Assembly (NCBI GenBank): GCA_012521455.1
Contig: JAAYMJ010000262.1
Span: 1 to 7,646 of the forward strand
Length of the DNA stretch: 7,646 nucleotides
Source: Clostridiaceae bacterium
GTDB lineage: Bacteria; Bacillota; Clostridia; UMGS1883; JAAYMJ01
Direction: 5' to 3'
Shown: piece by piece, positions 1-5,951 of the stretch
Position numbering within the stretch: the stretch's first letter is position 1
Layout of the letters: the number at the start of each line of letters is the position of its first letter
Notes under the pieces: model-generated
What the model was told of the DNA's origin: nothing
Database searches by the model: none
Seen by the model: only the letters and a program-made list of their open reading frames with translations
Translations under genes and position numbers: made by a program

Positions 1-348
1 CTCATGGGGCAGGATGTAGAATAAGTTTAGCCACCCGTTTACATTTATTAAACGGAAATACTTCTTTTCAACCCTTTGGGACTTGCTCTTTAAAAGTTCA
101 AATTTTCTCCACTGGTTGTTGGAATTAACAAGATGAAGTATGGTGCCCGCCGAGTCCTGGCAGGCAATATGTATGTTTAAATCAGCGTCTAAATCCAAGT
201 CAAAATCATTTTGCACGTCTTTTAAAATAACCTCAAATTCCCCCCTTGGATTTGCGGGATATTCACGGCAGCAGAGCCCAAGCCCGATTTGGTAGAAAAA
301 ATGAAGTATTAAATTTTCATTTTTCCTGACTAAAATATTATTTTCCAT
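1..348 (-). CDS. Hypothetical protein, N-terminal 116 residues (runs off the left edge)
   Basis: This is an open frame read leftwards from an ATG at 348 to the window edge with no stop, giving 116 residues, so the C-terminus is missing. The start is well supported by a perfect AGGAGG (354-359) five bases upstream of the ATG. It begins MENNILVRKNENL and has no signal peptide or membrane segment. The visible part alternates short hydrophobic strands with polar turns, including a stretch reading HIACQDSAG, then NNQW, then a second strand block ending WLNLFYI. That pattern suggests a beta-rich, possibly propeller-like fold of the kind seen in uncharacterised clostridial proteins, but this is a weak inference from memory. 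It lies downstream of the terminator of the large metallopeptidase gene and has its own likely promoter, so it is probably a separate transcription unit unrelated to the uronate genes. I do not assign a function. Confidence 0.75.
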   Translation of the reverse strand, partial: MENNILVRKNENLILHFFYQIGLGLCCREYPANPRGEFEVILKDVQNDFDLDLDADLNIHIACQDSAGTILHLVNSNNQWRKFELLKSKSQRVEKKYFRLINVNGWLNLFYILPHE

Positions 349-370
349 TATTACCTCCTAAAAATATATC

Positions 371-376
371 ATTATA
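371..376 (-). promoter_or_regulatory. Probable -10 element (TATAAT) for the left-edge gene
   Basis: A perfect TATAAT lies on the minus strand, 11 bases upstream of the AGGAGG of the left-edge gene, which implies a very short leader. No good -35 hexamer is found at 16-18 bases spacing (the best are CATAAA and TCATAA), and there is no extended -10 TG. Its position just beyond the terminator of the upstream gene supports a real promoter, but the surrounding DNA is very AT-rich. Confidence 0.4.
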
Positions 377-424
377 CTACTACCTTTATACAATTTATGA
401 AGGAAAAAATAAAAAAATACTAAA

Positions 425-455
425 AAAGAAGGAACGAAAAATTCGTTCCTTCTTT
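425..455 (-). terminator. Intrinsic terminator of the metallopeptidase gene / kdu gene block
   Basis: A perfect 14-bp stem (425-438 with 442-455) encloses a 3-base loop. On the minus strand the core reads GGAACGAA, loop TTT, TTCGTTCC, and is followed directly by a run of six T. It starts 18 bases after the TAA stop at 473-475. On the plus strand the stem is followed by AAAAT rather than T's, so it works best for leftward transcription. It closes the minus-strand gene block and separates it from the left-edge gene. Confidence 0.9.
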
Positions 456-472
456 AAAATCTTGCAATAAAG

Positions 473-2200
473 TTATTCAAGTTTTGGAAGTTTTTCCGTA
501 AATTCCACCAAAGCTGGGTCCACCAGGTGGAGCATGTTTATAAATGCCTTATACCGGTTTGGATACACAATTTGTATAGCCTTATGCAAGTCGGGCTTGT
601 CGTATGAGATAAAGAAAAGCCTTGAAAATTCCGCTAAATCCTCGTTTCTATTGGTGTTGCCATATCCTGATACAGGGACAATGTCCGCTGCAATTGCTTC
701 ATACCACTCGTTGCCCCTGTCGGTGTTATAGTCCATAACATGGCCTAGTTCGTGGGCGAATGTCTGGGTTGAACCTTCAACGGAAGGCAAATAGTTTATC
801 CTCATCCACAAATCATGTTTTGAGCCATTGTAGGTGTTATCATTAACCGGGTCATAGTATACGGTGGTAACAAATTTTCTAAATTCATATGGGAAATTGG
901 AGAGGGACTCTGCCACGTTTTTAGCTATGTATTTCGCGTTTTCATTATCTTCAGGGCAGTACATGGTGATTTTGTGTTTTCCGCCGTCAAAGGTGATGGT
1001 ATAACCAAACCCCGGCTCCCATTTTCCGCCCCAGCGGTAGTATTTTTCAACTTCATAAGGCCCTTCAATGGTGTAGTCGGATTTATGGGATAAGTTCACA
1101 TTCCCGGAGGGCATATAGTATGGGGTAATCTTCATGCAGTTTCGCAATACTTCCGCCTGCCCTTCTTTGTCCAAGGAAAAATAATCCGAGCTAGCAATCA
1201 GGCTTTCTGCCTGGGCAGCCACTCTTTTTGAAAAATCTATGTCAGTAAATAAGTAGGCGCGGAAAGCCCTTTTTTCATTTTCACTCAAAAGGTTAAAGCC
1301 TTCGGAAGTTAAAACCTCTTTAAGGTAAGGCTCGGATACAAATTCCACATCGAAAAGCTGGCCGTTTTCGCTTTCAATATCCTGTTTTACATATGTATCA
1401 TTAGCGTCTAGGAAAAGGGAACTGATATTTGAAATTATTTTATAGGAAGAACCAGTCTTTTTGAAAGACCACTGCTGGTTGCGGTTTCCGTTTCTTGTGT
1501 AAATAATAAGCTCAACCTTTGGCTCCTTTGACTCAGCGGGAACGTCAACCGCTTTCCCGCTTGCCATGTTGATTATGGTATAGTAGCCGTCTTTTATGTG
1601 GGTTATGCAAAAGATTTGGGATTTGTCCCCGGTGTATTCGGAAAACACTAATTTTGCGTTGTTCTCCTTTGAGCCGCCTTCCACAGTCAAGGCTAAATTC
1701 GTGCCCTTTTTCAATATTTTATAATACTTTCCCTCAAAAATGTCTTTATAATCGGATATGTAAACTGTTTTCGTTTCGCCATCCCAGGTAACTTCTTTGG
1801 AAAAAGCCTCAGCAACAGCCCTGATTGGCAAATATGTGGTGCCATCCATAACCACAGGGGAGATAATGTTGCCGTTTGCGTCTTTCGGGATTAGAAGGCT
1901 GCCGTTGATGTAAATGGTGATTTCATCATTCTTTTTAACTTCACCATTTGGTTTAGAGCCGATAAAAACTGATTTTGTGGCGTCATCATATTCCACGTTT
2001 TGATTTAGGGATTCTGCCACCGCCCTTACGGGCAAATAGGTTGAACCGTCCAAAATAAAGGGGTTTACAATTTCACCCTTTGCGTTTTTCGGCTCAATCT
2101 TTACATCATTTACCACAACGGTGATGACATCATCACCATACGCGCACAGGGTTGAAAGGATTATGAAAAACACAAAAAACAACGCCAATACTTTTTTCAT
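473..2200 (-). CDS. Secreted stalk-domain/ricin-lectin protein with lethal-factor-like (M34/ATLF) zinc metallopeptidase domain
   Basis: This 575-residue protein starts with a signal peptide (basic MKK, hydrophobic core to about residue 18, likely cleavage near 20-22). Two copper-amine-oxidase-N-like stalk domains follow (about 25-81 and 93-149), each with the hallmark YLPxRAVAE (55-63, 123-131). Residues 155-288 resemble a ricin-type beta-trefoil, with QxW/F motifs at QIF (195-197), QQW (242-244) and QLF (281-283). The C-terminal third carries HELGH (483-487), giving zinc ligands H483 and H487 and catalytic E484. A downstream segment YGNTNRNEDLAEFSRL (513-528) lines up without gaps, from memory, with the anthrax lethal factor segment holding catalytic Tyr728 and zinc ligand Glu735, which suggests Y513 and E520 do the same jobs. 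GGAGGT at 2207-2212 supports the ATG. The gene follows kdgK by 43 bp with a hairpin between, so it may be co-transcribed by read-through. It should act outside the cell; the substrate is unknown. The domain calls are firm except the trefoil, which is probable. Confidence 0.88.
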   Translation of the reverse strand: MKKVLALFFVFFIILSTLCAYGDDVITVVVNDVKIEPKNAKGEIVNPFILDGSTYLPVRAVAESLNQNVEYDDATKSVFIGSKPNGEVKKNDEITIYINGSLLIPKDANGNIISPVVMDGTTYLPIRAVAEAFSKEVTWDGETKTVYISDYKDIFEGKYYKILKKGTNLALTVEGGSKENNAKLVFSEYTGDKSQIFCITHIKDGYYTIINMASGKAVDVPAESKEPKVELIIYTRNGNRNQQWSFKKTGSSYKIISNISSLFLDANDTYVKQDIESENGQLFDVEFVSEPYLKEVLTSEGFNLLSENEKRAFRAYLFTDIDFSKRVAAQAESLIASSDYFSLDKEGQAEVLRNCMKITPYYMPSGNVNLSHKSDYTIEGPYEVEKYYRWGGKWEPGFGYTITFDGGKHKITMYCPEDNENAKYIAKNVAESLSNFPYEFRKFVTTVYYDPVNDNTYNGSKHDLWMRINYLPSVEGSTQTFAHELGHVMDYNTDRGNEWYEAIAADIVPVSGYGNTNRNEDLAEFSRLFFISYDKPDLHKAIQIVYPNRYKAFINMLHLVDPALVEFTEKLPKLE

Positions 2201-2219
2201 TTTCTTACCTCCAAAAGTA

Positions 2220-2240
2220 ATGGGCGGGAAAACCGCCCAT
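2220..2240 (-). promoter_or_regulatory. GC-rich hairpin between kdgK and the metallopeptidase gene
   Basis: An 8-bp perfect stem (2220-2227 with 2233-2240) has a 5-base loop. It lies 3 bases past the kdgK stop and 7 bases upstream of the GGAGGT of the next gene. On the minus strand the stem is followed by TTACTTTTGG, a poor T-tract, so it could be at most a leaky terminator. It may instead stabilise the kdgK mRNA end or modulate translation of the next gene. Its minus-strand loop region (GGTTTTCCC) resembles that of the hairpin at 3956-3989. Confidence 0.6.
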
Positions 2241-2243
2241 ATA

Positions 2244-3266
2244 TTATCTTTGTACCCTTCCGCTTCCGTCGCCTTTCATCAGGGTTTTTACTTCATCCAA
2301 CGATACTAAATTGAAGTCCCCTTCAATTGTGTGCTTTAGGCAGGAAGCAGCAACCGCAAACTCAATTGAATCCTGCATGGAATAGCCTGAAAGAAGTGAA
2401 TAGATTAACCCGCCGCCGAAGCTGTCCCCGCCGCCAACACGGTCAACGATTGTGATGTTGTATTGTTTTGACTTGTAAAACTCTTTGCCGTCATAAAGAA
2501 GCCCTGACCAATTGTTAACTGAAGCGCTAATGCTTTCGCGCAAAGTGATAGCCACTTTTTCAAACCCGAATCTTTCAACAAGCTTTTTGCAAACTTCCTT
2601 GTAACCTTCGTCACTGAGTTTTCCGCTTGTAACGTCGGTATTTTCAGCTTTAATACCAAACACCTTTTCGGCGTCTTCTTCGTTTGCTATGCATACGTCA
2701 ACATATTGCATAAGTTCGCTCATTACCTTGTTTGCTTTTTCAACGCTCCAAAGCTTTTTCCTGTAATTTAGGTCGCAGCTTACTTTTAAGCCTTTTGCTT
2801 TTGCGGCTTTGCACGCCGCAAGGCAGGCTTTGGCCGCGTTATCGGAAAGGGCAGGGGTAATCCCTGTGAAATGGAACCAGTCCGCGCCCTCGAAAATTTT
2901 GTCCCAGTTAAAATCGTCATCGCCAACCTGGCTTATAGCGGAATAAGCCCTGTCATACACTACATTTGACGGCCTTTGGGAAGCGCCTTTTTCAACGAAA
3001 TAAATACCCATTCTTTCGCCGCCGCGGGCAATGTAGGAAGTGTTTACGTTAAGTTTTCTCAATTCAGCTATACAAGCGTCAGCGATTGGGTTTTTGGGAA
3101 GCTTTGTCACAAAATATGCGTCAATCCCGTAGTTTGCTAAAGAAACAGCCACATTAGCTTCGCCGCCGCCGAAAGTCGCGTCAAAACTTTGTGCCTGGAT
3201 AAATCTTTGATACATTGGGGTTTGAAGCCTTAACATAATTTCGCCGAAAGTAACAACTTTAGCCAT
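2244..3266 (-). CDS. kdgK: 2-keto-3-deoxygluconate kinase (PfkB family)
   Basis: A 340-residue cytoplasmic sugar kinase, the normal length for the family. It phosphorylates 2-keto-3-deoxygluconate (KDG) with ATP to 2-keto-3-deoxy-6-phosphogluconate (KDPG), which KDPG aldolase would split to pyruvate and glyceraldehyde 3-phosphate; that aldolase is not in this window. PfkB features visible: N-terminal FGEIMLRL (7-14), the glycine-rich GGGEANVAV (33-41), DLNYRKKLW (165-173) typical of KDG kinases, and the C-terminal signature DRVGGGDSFGGG (275-286) with catalytic base D281. The usual GAGD is GGGD here. The ATG at 3266 has AAAGGA (3275-3280) 8 bases upstream. It lies 32 bp downstream of the LUD gene with no terminator between, and the pathway match with kduI and kduD makes KDG the likely substrate. 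Other PfkB kinases (fructokinase, ribokinase) fit the DLNYR motif and the context less well. Confidence 0.92.
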   Translation of the reverse strand: MAKVVTFGEIMLRLQTPMYQRFIQAQSFDATFGGGEANVAVSLANYGIDAYFVTKLPKNPIADACIAELRKLNVNTSYIARGGERMGIYFVEKGASQRPSNVVYDRAYSAISQVGDDDFNWDKIFEGADWFHFTGITPALSDNAAKACLAACKAAKAKGLKVSCDLNYRKKLWSVEKANKVMSELMQYVDVCIANEEDAEKVFGIKAENTDVTSGKLSDEGYKEVCKKLVERFGFEKVAITLRESISASVNNWSGLLYDGKEFYKSKQYNITIVDRVGGGDSFGGGLIYSLLSGYSMQDSIEFAVAASCLKHTIEGDFNLVSLDEVKTLMKGDGSGRVQR

Positions 3267-3298
3267 TATATCATTCCTTTCATTTATGTTATGTAATA

Positions 3299-3937
3299 TT
3301 AAAACCCAAGTTCATCACCAATTAATATTACCTTATATCTTCCTTTGTGTTTCATGCCGTGGTGGATTATACAGGTTGCGTTGCAAATCCTCTCGGGGGT
3401 CTGGCAGTCCTGGCAAATCCCCGTCTCGGCGCAAGGGGTGCGGTGCCCGATGCGTTTTGCGTTTAAGGGCGCAACCCTCTTAATTCTGGCAAACGCTTCG
3501 TCTAAATTTTTTACGATTTTATTTGCCCCCGCCACAATAATTACATTTTCAGGGCCAAAGATAATTCCCCCCGTGCGGTTGCCTGAACTGTCGGTTGCCA
3601 CTAGCTGCCCGTCTTCAGTTATTGCGTTAATCCCTGTAACAAGGTAGTCCGCAAGCATTGATTTTCTATATACCTTATAGCACTCAGCGTAACTCATGGG
3701 CTGGTAGCGGTCAAAAAACTTGTAATCCCCGTTTCTGAAAATATCAATAAAACCCATGTCCATTAATGTAACGGACCCGCCCATGGCAACGGATGAGCCT
3801 TTCGGAATCATATCCAAAATCATTTGTTTGGCTTGCTCGGCATTTTCCGCATAATAAGCCTCATAACTTTTTTGGTTTAGCACATCCACCATATGCTTTG
3901 CAAGCTTTTCCAAGCCCCATTTTTTAACCGGATGCAA
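3299..3937 (-). CDS. LUD-domain (LutC/YkgG, DUF162-like) protein with cysteine-rich C-terminus, TTG start
   Basis: A 212-residue protein of the LUD family, which includes LutC/YkgG of lactate oxidation. Visible family features are GGSVTL (53-58), the DSSGNRTGGIIFGPENV segment (117-132) and VAGANKIV (135-142). After the LUD core comes a cysteine-rich stretch with C169, C175, C178, C185 and C189 (spacing C-x5-C-x2-C-x6-C-x3-C) plus H192 and H193, which could bind a metal or an Fe-S cluster. The start is TTG: AGGGGG (3945-3950) sits 7 bases upstream, and no in-frame ATG occurs before residue 17. It lies between kduD and kdgK on the same strand with short gaps and no LutA or LutB neighbour, so a plain lactate-oxidation role is unlikely. 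Its contribution to uronate catabolism is not known. Family assignment is firm; function is open. Confidence 0.85.
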   Translation of the reverse strand: MHPVKKWGLEKLAKHMVDVLNQKSYEAYYAENAEQAKQMILDMIPKGSSVAMGGSVTLMDMGFIDIFRNGDYKFFDRYQPMSYAECYKVYRKSMLADYLVTGINAITEDGQLVATDSSGNRTGGIIFGPENVIIVAGANKIVKNLDEAFARIKRVAPLNAKRIGHRTPCAETGICQDCQTPERICNATCIIHHGMKHKGRYKVILIGDELGF

Positions 3938-3955
3938 AATAAAACCCCCTATATT

Positions 3956-3989
3956 AAATTTTGGGACGGCAAAACCGTCCCTAAAATTT
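3956..3989 (-). promoter_or_regulatory. Long hairpin between kduD and the LUD gene
   Basis: A 7-bp GC-rich core (3963-3969 with 3975-3981, 5-base loop) is extended by 7 AT pairs (3956-3962 with 3983-3989) across a single bulged T at 3982. It starts 10 bases after the kduD stop and ends 5 bases before the AGGGGG of the LUD gene. Neither strand has a proper T-tract after it, so it is more likely an mRNA processing, stability or partial attenuation element than a full terminator. Confidence 0.6.
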
Positions 3990-3999
3990 CAAATTTATG

Positions 4000-4761
4000 T
4001 TATCTTGCAAGCCAACCGCCGTCAACGGCAAGGGTATAGCCGTTTACATAATCGCTGGCTGCGGAAGCCAGGAATACCGCCGCGCCTTGTAGGTCTTTTG
4101 GTGTCCCCCAGCGGCCCGCGGGAATTCTTGATAGTATTTCCGCGCTCCTGTCAGGGTCCTGCCTTAACTGGCTTGTGTTATTTGTAGCCATGTATCCGGG
4201 TGCAATTGCGTTAACATTAATGTTGTATTTTGCCCATTCGTTTGCCATAAGCCTTGTAATTCCCATAACGCCGCTTTTTGACGCTGTGTAAGACGGAACC
4301 CTGATACCGCCTTGGAAGGAAAGCATGGAGGCAATGTTTATAATTTTGCCGCCGCTGCCTTGTTTTATAAATTGCCTTGCGGCAGCCTGGGAGAAGAAGA
4401 ACACGGTCTTTAAGTTAATGTTAATTACATCGTCCCAGTCTTTTTCGGAAAAATCAATCGCGTCGCACCTTCTGATAATTCCGGCGTTATTTACCAATAT
4501 ATCAAGGCGTCCGAATTTTTCAATGGTTTTATTGATAATATCGTCAATGGGCTCAATGGTTAACAAATTTGCCACAATCCCGTAAAATTCCCCGCCATGG
4601 GATTTTATCATTTCTTCGGTTTCCTTCATTTGGACATAATCCACGCCCACGATTTTCGCGCCGGCTTCGGATAGCGCAACTGCCATGCCTTGTCCAAGAC
4701 CAGTGCTTGCGCCGGTAACAATTGCAACTTTTCCGTCTAATTTAAACAAATCTAAAATCAT
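4000..4761 (-). CDS. kduD: 2-dehydro-3-deoxy-D-gluconate 5-dehydrogenase (KduD, SDR family)
   Basis: A classical short-chain dehydrogenase that interconverts 2,5-diketo-3-deoxygluconate (from KduI) and 2-keto-3-deoxygluconate using NAD(H). I place the start at the ATG at 4761, giving 253 residues, the usual KduD length, and an N-terminus MILDLFKLDGKVAIVTG typical of the family. A GGTGG-type SD (4767-4771) lies 5 bases upstream. A longer frame from a TTG at 4782 would put the SD inside the coding region. Visible motifs: TGASTGLG cofactor loop (16-23), NNAG (91-94), N116, S145, and the Y158-x3-K162 catalytic pair; RIPAGRWGTP lies near the C-terminus. It follows kduI by 36 bp on the same strand, and the pair is the classic signature of unsaturated-uronate catabolism. 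A gluconate-type SDR would be the main alternative, but context strongly favours KduD. Confidence 0.92.
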   Translation of the reverse strand: MILDLFKLDGKVAIVTGASTGLGQGMAVALSEAGAKIVGVDYVQMKETEEMIKSHGGEFYGIVANLLTIEPIDDIINKTIEKFGRLDILVNNAGIIRRCDAIDFSEKDWDDVININLKTVFFFSQAAARQFIKQGSGGKIINIASMLSFQGGIRVPSYTASKSGVMGITRLMANEWAKYNINVNAIAPGYMATNNTSQLRQDPDRSAEILSRIPAGRWGTPKDLQGAAVFLASAASDYVNGYTLAVDGGWLAR

Positions 4762-4797
4762 TTTTACCACCCTTTTTAACAAATAAATTTTTGCTGT

Positions 4798-5628
4798 TTA
4801 TCTTAAATCTTTCATGTTAACATGGTCCATATCGTCAAAGGTCTGGTTTTCACCAACCATGCCCCAGATAAATGTGTAATTATGGGTGCCAACGCCTGAG
4901 TGGATTGACCAGCTTGGGGAAATAACCGCTTCTTCATTCCTCACAACAATATGCCTTGTTTCATTTGGCTCGCCCATAAGGTGGAATACAACGGAATCAT
5001 CAGGCAAGTCAAAGTATAAGTAAACTTCCATCCTTCTTTCATGGGTATGGCAGGGCATTGTGTTCCACATATTGTTGGGCTCAAGCATTGTAAGCCCCAT
5101 TGTTAGCTGGCATGTTTTCAATACATCGGGGTGGATGTATTGGTAAATTGTGCGCTTGTTTGACTGCTCGTCGCTTCCAAGTTTTCTGGCGTTTGCCTTT
5201 GTAATGTCTATTTTAACGGTTGGATAGGTGGTGTGGGCTGGCGCTGAATTGAAGTAGAATTTTGCGGGGTTATTCTTATCCGCGCTCTTAAACCCGACTT
5301 CCTTTGTCCCCATTCCAACATATAAGCCATCCTTATTATTTAGCTCATATTCTTGCCCGTCCAAAATAACGGTTCCTTTTCCGCCGATATTGATTATGCC
5401 AAGTTCGCGCCTTTCAAGGAAGTAACTTACGCCAAGCTCTTTTCCGGCTTCAAGGTACAATGTCTTTTCTACCGGTTTTACCCCGCCTACGATAATCCTG
5501 TCAATGTGGGAGTAAACCATTTTGATTTCATCGCACACAAAAAGGTTTTGGATTAAAAACTCTTTTCTCAATCTGTCCGTCGTGTAGTGTTTCGCGTCTT
5601 CACAGTGAGTGGAATATCTAATTTCCAT
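4798..5628 (-). CDS. kduI: 5-dehydro-4-deoxy-D-glucuronate isomerase (4-deoxy-L-threo-5-hexosulose-uronate ketol-isomerase)
   Basis: A 276-residue cupin-type isomerase, the standard KduI length. It converts 5-keto-4-deoxyuronate, formed spontaneously from the unsaturated uronates released by pectate or glycosaminoglycan lyases, to 2,5-diketo-3-deoxygluconate. The zinc site is complete: H194 and H196 in [13 protein letters not shown]201, and H243 in WSIHSG; these match E. coli H196, H198, E203 and H245 with a constant offset of two. The N-terminus ([21 protein letters not shown]) is typical. The ATG at 5628 is supported by AGGAGGT (5638-5644). It is the first gene of the minus-strand block and has a well-spaced sigma-A-like promoter directly upstream, so its expression probably sets that of kduD, the LUD gene and kdgK. 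Confidence 0.96.
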   Translation of the reverse strand: MEIRYSTHCEDAKHYTTDRLRKEFLIQNLFVCDEIKMVYSHIDRIIVGGVKPVEKTLYLEAGKELGVSYFLERRELGIINIGGKGTVILDGQEYELNNKDGLYVGMGTKEVGFKSADKNNPAKFYFNSAPAHTTYPTVKIDITKANARKLGSDEQSNKRTIYQYIHPDVLKTCQLTMGLTMLEPNNMWNTMPCHTHERRMEVYLYFDLPDDSVVFHLMGEPNETRHIVVRNEEAVISPSWSIHSGVGTHNYTFIWGMVGENQTFDDMDHVNMKDLR

Positions 5629-5672
5629 TATTTTTATACCTCCTATATTTTAGAAATAAATGCCTACATTCA

Positions 5673-5701
5673 ATTATAATATTTAAATTTGAAAAAAGCA
5701 A
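5673..5701 (-). promoter_or_regulatory. Sigma-A-like promoter of the kduI operon
   Basis: On the minus strand, TTGCTT (5696-5701) is followed by a 17-base spacer and a perfect TATAAT (5673-5678). Transcription would start near 5666, about 22 bases before the AGGAGGT of kduI. The -35 matches only TTG of the consensus, which would suit an activated or regulated promoter. Confidence 0.65.
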
Positions 5702-5746
5702 GGAATTAGACGGGAATAAAAAAATAAAAGATAAAATTAATAAATA

Positions 5747-5776
5747 TTGACAAAAATAAGCGATTAAAATTAAAAT
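5747..5776 (+). promoter_or_regulatory. Possible upstream promoter of the discoidin-repeat gene
   Basis: A perfect TTGACA (5747-5752) is followed by an 18-base spacer and TAAAAT (5771-5776, five of six consensus). A start near 5783 would give a leader of about 170 bases. The DNA is highly AT-rich, so the -10 match alone means little; the perfect -35 is the stronger argument. Confidence 0.45.
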
Positions 5777-5785
5777 TTTTATATA

Positions 5786-5812
5786 TATAATCAAATATTA
5801 AAGATGATTATA
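5786..5812. promoter_or_regulatory. Inverted repeat, candidate operator between the divergent promoters
   Basis: TATAATCA (5786-5793) and TGATTATA (5805-5812) form a perfect 8-bp inverted repeat with an 11-base spacer (half-site centres 19 bp apart, about two helical turns). It lies between the kduI promoter and the strong rightward promoter, a suitable place for a shared regulator. No T-run follows it. An AT-rich chance match is possible. Confidence 0.35.
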
Positions 5813-5823
5813 ATTTTTGAGGA

Positions 5824-5852
5824 TTTACAATAAAGCGTTTTGGCTTTATAAT
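5824..5852 (+). promoter_or_regulatory. Strong sigma-A-like promoter of the discoidin-repeat gene
   Basis: TTTACA (5824-5829), a 17-base spacer and TATAAT (5847-5852) match the consensus at 11 of 12 positions with ideal spacing. Transcription would start near 5859, giving a leader of about 90 bases. The spacer carries an inverted repeat, ATAAAGC (5830-5836) and GCTTTAT (5843-5849), overlapping the -10, which could be a repressor site. Confidence 0.75.
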
Positions 5853-5951
5853 AAATATGATAAAAATGCCCGCAATTTGCAGGTTAATTTAAAGATTTCA
5901 GGTAGGGGAATTTAAAAGCTATTTCATTAATATTTTAAGGAGGATTAGCAA

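Larger units (their letters stand above)
5629..5951. other. Divergent intergenic region between kduI and the discoidin-repeat gene
   Basis: This is 323 bp of very AT-rich DNA with no convincing open frame. It holds the kduI promoter and leader on the left, one strong and one weaker plus-strand promoter on the right, an 8-bp inverted repeat (5786-5812) between them, and a second inverted repeat overlapping the right-hand promoter (5830-5849). I found no recognisable riboswitch or tRNA. Confidence 0.7.

Noticed and set aside
3286..3647. Plus-strand open frames of 65 and 100 codons opposite the LUD gene
   Set aside because: They are shadows of the LUD coding sequence, with low-complexity products, no SD and no recognisable domain.
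3299..3937. Reading the LUD gene as part of a lactate-oxidation (lutABC) operon
   Set aside because: No lutA or lutB is adjacent; the neighbours are KDG-pathway genes and the protein carries an unusual cysteine tail.
4762..4782. Longer kduD frame starting at a TTG at 4782
   Set aside because: It would place the GGTGG SD-like sequence inside the coding region and add seven residues not typical of KduD; the ATG at 4761 gives the normal 253-residue protein.
5786..5814. Extra TATAAT hexamers at 5786 and 5809 on the plus strand
   Set aside because: Neither has a usable -35 at 16-18 bases, and the DNA here is so AT-rich that the hexamer is expected by chance.
5872..5886. Imperfect palindrome CCCGCAATTTGCAGG-like element in the discoidin-gene leader
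   Set aside because: It has only short arms with a mismatch and a three-base loop; it has no T-tract and matches no riboswitch I know.
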